Source of the DNA: Frankiaceae bacterium
GTDB taxonomy: Bacteria; Actinomycetota; Actinomycetes; JAVEEB01
Direction of reading: 5' to 3'
DNA length: 7,263 nt
NCBI GenBank assembly: GCA_030840665.1
Contig: JAVEEB010000410.1
Span: forward strand, 1 to 7,263
Below, one piece after another: positions 5,270-7,263 of this stretch. Below the pieces are notes generated by a model. The model ran no database searches. It had not been told where the DNA came from and worked only from the letters and a program-made list of their open reading frames with translations. Position 1 is the stretch's first letter. Each line of letters begins with the position of its first letter. The translations under genes and the position numbers were made by a program.

Positions 5270-7171
5270 TTACTTGCTCAGCCAGACGTTCGCGGGGTCA
5301 TACGCCTGCAGGGTCGGGATGAACACGGCGTTGTGCGTGTGTGCGGGGTGGTAGACCGCCTGGTTGTTGGACGTGATCGGGAAGATCGGTGCGTCCTCCA
5401 TGACCATCTTGTCGATGGCTGCCCAATCGGCTGACGCCTTGGCCGGGTCGACTTCCTTGGCCGCCGCGTCGATAGCGGTGTTGACCGCCGGGTTGTTGTA
5501 GAAGCCGAAGTTGCTGCCGTTCGGCGGGTAGGCCGTCGCGCCCTGGAACAACGGGGCGAAGTACGACAGCGCAGCGTCGCCGTACCAGTCAGGGCCCCAG
5601 CCCGCGAGTGAGACGTCCCACTTGCCCTGCTGAGCCGCGCTCTTCACCTGCAGGTACTTGGTGTAGAAGTCGGCGTCAGGCACTCCGACGGCCTCGAGCT
5701 TGATGCCCGCGTCGGCGAGGTCCTGCTGCAGCGTCGCGAACATCTTGACCGACGACGAGCGGGACGGACGGTAGAGGAACTTGAGCGTCAGCCCGTTCGG
5801 GAATCCGGCGGCCGCAAGGTCAGCCTTCGCCTTCGCCGAGTCGAACTTGTAGAGGTCGATGCTCGTGTTGCTCGTCGTGCCCGAGATGCCGGACGGCAGG
5901 ATGTGCGTCAGCGGCGGCGAGACGTCCGGACCGTTGAGGTCTTGGACGAGGTTGTCACGGTTGATCGCTTCCATCAGGGCGTGGCGAACGGCGACGTTCT
6001 TGAGCGCGCCGTTGTTGTTGGCCGAGATGGTGTTGAAGATGACGTACGGGTTCGACGAGAACGTCTGGCCGAGGTAGAAGTTCGGGTCCTTGGCCGCGAT
6101 CAGCTGCGGGACGACCTGCACCGGCGGGAAGTTGTCCCACCACAGGTCGGCGTCGGGCGTGTCAGCCTGCATCTGCTGCTGCTCGGCGTCCTGGTTACCG
6201 ACCTCGTTGATCAGGACGTGGTCGACGTAGGCCTTGCGGATCGGGTCGGTTGCCGGGTCCCAGTTGGTGTTGCGCTCCATCGCGATCGTCTTCGCCGGGT
6301 CGTACTTCGTGATCTTGTACGGGCCGTCGGAGATGGTGTTCTGCGCGAGCTCGGGGCCACCTGGGACGTACTTGTCGTACTCCACCGGTGCCGGCGAGAA
6401 CGCCGTCAGCGAGAGCATCGACGTGAAGTACGACGCGGGGTGGGTCAGCGTGAAGACGACCGTGTTGGGGTCGGTCTTGTCCGCTGCGACGCCGGCGAAG
6501 TTGTTGGCATTCTGGTAGGCCGCCATCGCCGATGGCGACTTGGGATCGACCTTCGCGTAGCCGTCACAGAAGGCCTGGTAGCCGGCGATCAGCGACTCGA
6601 AGTCGGGGAGACCGCCGAACGGCTGCGCCGGGTTGCACACGCGCTTCATGCCGCGCACGAAGTCGGCTGCCGTAACCTGACGGCCACCCGCGACGTCCCA
6701 CTTGACGCCGTCACGGATCTTGAACTTGTACGTCAGCCCATCGGCGCTGATGCCGCCGTTCGCGGTGGTCGGCATCTCGGCGGCCATGTCGGGAACGACC
6801 GTCGTCACCTTGCCGGGGATGGCCGGGAACGTGAGGAGCTGGCGGCTGAAGAGCCGCGCCGCCATGTAGCCCGTGGTGTAGTACGAGACGTTGGGGTCCA
6901 TGTAGTCGACGTCCCCGGTGCCCAGCATGTTGAGGGTGCCGCCCACGATCGGGGTGCCGGTCGCATTGACGTTCTCCGCCGGCTGGACATTCTTCGAGTC
7001 CCCGCCCGAGGCCGAGGGGCTCGACGTGTCGGTCCCCGTGGACGTTGAAGTGCCGGTGCCGGTGGGACTGGCGGGGCCCGACGAGGACGACGAACTCGTA
7101 CAAGCGGACAAGGTCAGGGCCGCCGCCGCTAGGGCGGCGACGGACAGACGGGTTGCTTTCAGGTGACGCAC
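5270..7171 (-). CDS. Peptide-type ABC transporter substrate-binding lipoprotein (SBP_bac_5 family)
   Basis: This 633-residue secreted lipoprotein would capture substrate outside the membrane for the importer. The signal peptide runs RHLKATRLSV-AALAAAALTLSAC: two basic residues, a hydrophobic core and a lipobox L21-S22-A23-C24, with Cys24 the lipidated residue. A low-complexity Ser/Thr/Gly tether (about 25-60) follows. The folded part starts near GGTLNML (77-83). It shows family hallmarks: LTYKFKIRDGVKW (146-158), VTAADFVRGMKR (166-177), then DGPYKITKYDPAKTIAMERN, VRHALMEAINRDNL, and AGWGPDWYGDA near the C-terminus. Cys179 and Cys202 could form a disulfide. The protein is somewhat longer than E. 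coli DppA. The start is GTG 7169-7171, with GAGGAG (7178-7183) 6 nt upstream. An in-frame ATG at 7219 would put 16 polar residues before the signal peptide and would lie in the operator region. It is the first gene of the operon. The substrate could be peptides or another solute; the family alone does not decide. Confidence 0.94.
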   Translation of the reverse strand: MRHLKATRLSVAALAAAALTLSACTSSSSSSGPASPTGTGTSTSTGTDTSSPSASGGDSKNVQPAENVNATGTPIVGGTLNMLGTGDVDYMDPNVSYYTTGYMAARLFSRQLLTFPAIPGKVTTVVPDMAAEMPTTANGGISADGLTYKFKIRDGVKWDVAGGRQVTAADFVRGMKRVCNPAQPFGGLPDFESLIAGYQAFCDGYAKVDPKSPSAMAAYQNANNFAGVAADKTDPNTVVFTLTHPASYFTSMLSLTAFSPAPVEYDKYVPGGPELAQNTISDGPYKITKYDPAKTIAMERNTNWDPATDPIRKAYVDHVLINEVGNQDAEQQQMQADTPDADLWWDNFPPVQVVPQLIAAKDPNFYLGQTFSSNPYVIFNTISANNNGALKNVAVRHALMEAINRDNLVQDLNGPDVSPPLTHILPSGISGTTSNTSIDLYKFDSAKAKADLAAAGFPNGLTLKFLYRPSRSSSVKMFATLQQDLADAGIKLEAVGVPDADFYTKYLQVKSAAQQGKWDVSLAGWGPDWYGDAALSYFAPLFQGATAYPPNGSNFGFYNNPAVNTAIDAAAKEVDPAKASADWAAIDKMVMEDAPIFPITSNNQAVYHPAHTHNAVFIPTLQAYDPANVWLSK

Positions 7172-7177
7172 CAAAGT

Positions 7178-7183
7178 CTCCTC
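7178..7183 (-). promoter_or_regulatory. Shine-Dalgarno sequence of the substrate-binding protein gene
   Basis: On the minus strand GAGGAG ends 6 nt before the GTG at 7171. This decides the start in favour of GTG and yields a compact lipoprotein signal peptide. The alternative upstream ATG at 7219 lacks comparable support. Confidence 0.8.
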
Positions 7184-7206
7184 ACAGTCGTGGAGGACGG
7201 GCAAAC

Positions 7207-7220
7207 AGTGTCTGGACACT
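7207..7220. promoter_or_regulatory. Perfect 14-bp palindrome, candidate operator of the importer operon
   Basis: AGTGTCTGGACACT has 6-bp arms and a 2-bp centre and is perfectly symmetric in its arms. It lies 36-49 nt upstream of the GTG start of the binding-protein gene, where a repressor of the operon would be expected to bind. A weak -10-like hexamer (minus strand TAGTGT, 7216-7221) overlaps it, but no convincing -35 partner is visible. The cognate regulator is not encoded in the window. Confidence 0.45.
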
Positions 7221-7221
7221 A

Positions 7222-7237
7222 TGTGACGAAAGTTACA
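7222..7237. promoter_or_regulatory. CRP-like binding site upstream of the importer operon
   Basis: The plus strand reads TGTGA-N6-TTACA. The consensus for cAMP receptor protein sites, shared by mycobacterial Crp, is TGTGA-N6-TCACA. Nine of the ten defined bases match, with the correct 6-bp spacer. The site lies 51-66 nt upstream of the GTG start and one base from the 14-bp palindrome. That placement is compatible with control of this operon, and carbon-status control of a nutrient importer would make sense. This is a single match by eye in a short region. Confidence 0.4.
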
Positions 7238-7263
7238 GCCGCTGGTTCCCCAGGGTCATAAAG

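Noticed and set aside
6521..6537. CGCCATC-GCC-GATGGCG 7-bp inverted repeat in the binding-protein gene
   Set aside because: It is short, lies in coding sequence and is of a kind expected by chance in GC-rich DNA. Nothing else supports a role.
5903..7048. Long plus-strand open frame of 381 codons opposite the binding-protein gene
   Set aside because: It has the same antisense composition (Arg/Val/Asp/Gly-rich, no motif), no credible SD, and lies wholly within the well-supported lipoprotein gene.
7172..7219. Start of the binding protein at the upstream ATG
   Set aside because: It would put 16 polar residues in front of the lipoprotein signal peptide and would use the palindrome region as coding sequence. 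The GTG at 7171 has GAGGAG at ideal spacing.
7196..7228. ECF41-type promoter upstream of the importer (minus-strand CGTCACA and a later CGTC)
   Set aside because: Both elements resemble the ECF41 promoter as recalled (TGTCACA, CGTC), but they are 22 nt apart instead of roughly 15-16, and the first has a mismatch. CGTCACA is part of the CRP-like repeat.
7242..7253. CTGG-TTCC-CCAG small inverted repeat far upstream of the importer
   Set aside because: Four-base arms are too short to call an operator, and the window ends just beyond it, so its context is unknown.

Overview
The window comes from a GC-rich bacterium, most likely an actinobacterium. The evidence is the strong G/C bias at third codon positions, the GTG starts beside good Shine-Dalgarno sequences, the lipoprotein with a Ser/Thr-rich tether, and the ECF41 (SigJ-like) sigma factor, a group concentrated in Actinobacteria. 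The genus cannot be told from the sequence.

Left part, plus strand (1-1131). The first 164 bases are the C-terminal end of an NAD(P)-dependent epimerase/dehydratase-like protein whose start lies outside the window. After 31 bases comes a complete 311-residue ECF sigma factor with a fused SnoaL-like C-terminal domain and the hallmark motifs of ECF41 (WLPEP linker, a DGGGK-like box, NPDKL). ECF41 sigma genes are typically linked to a 'COE' gene (carboxymuconolactone decarboxylase, oxidoreductase or epimerase). The pair therefore reads as an ECF41 module with an epimerase-type partner.

Right part, minus strand (7171 down to 1124). Five genes form one tightly packed operon for a Dpp/Opp-type peptide (or related small solute) ABC importer: lipoprotein substrate-binding protein, DppD-type ATPase, DppF-type ATPase, DppC-type permease and DppB-type permease. 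The junctions are 22 nt, a 4-nt GTGA overlap, a 4-nt ATGA overlap and 10 nt, so one mRNA with translational coupling is likely. The gene order (binding protein, two ATPases, then permeases in C-B order) differs from the classical A-B-C-D-F order. The lipoprotein would capture substrate outside the membrane, the two permeases form the channel, and the two ATPases drive import from the cytoplasmic side.

Control region and junction. The 92 bases upstream of the binding-protein gene (7172-7263) hold a 16-bp CRP-like inverted repeat and, one base away, a perfect 14-bp palindrome. These are good operator candidates for the operon. The two transcription units converge and overlap by 8 bases at their stop codons, with no visible intrinsic terminator. 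Every base is accounted for by a gene or a short intergenic gap. I see no RNA gene, mobile element or CRISPR array. The window is largely ordinary; the points worth checking are the operator region, the ECF41 module with its motif variant, the overlapping 3' ends, and two compact inverted repeats inside the DppD-type gene.
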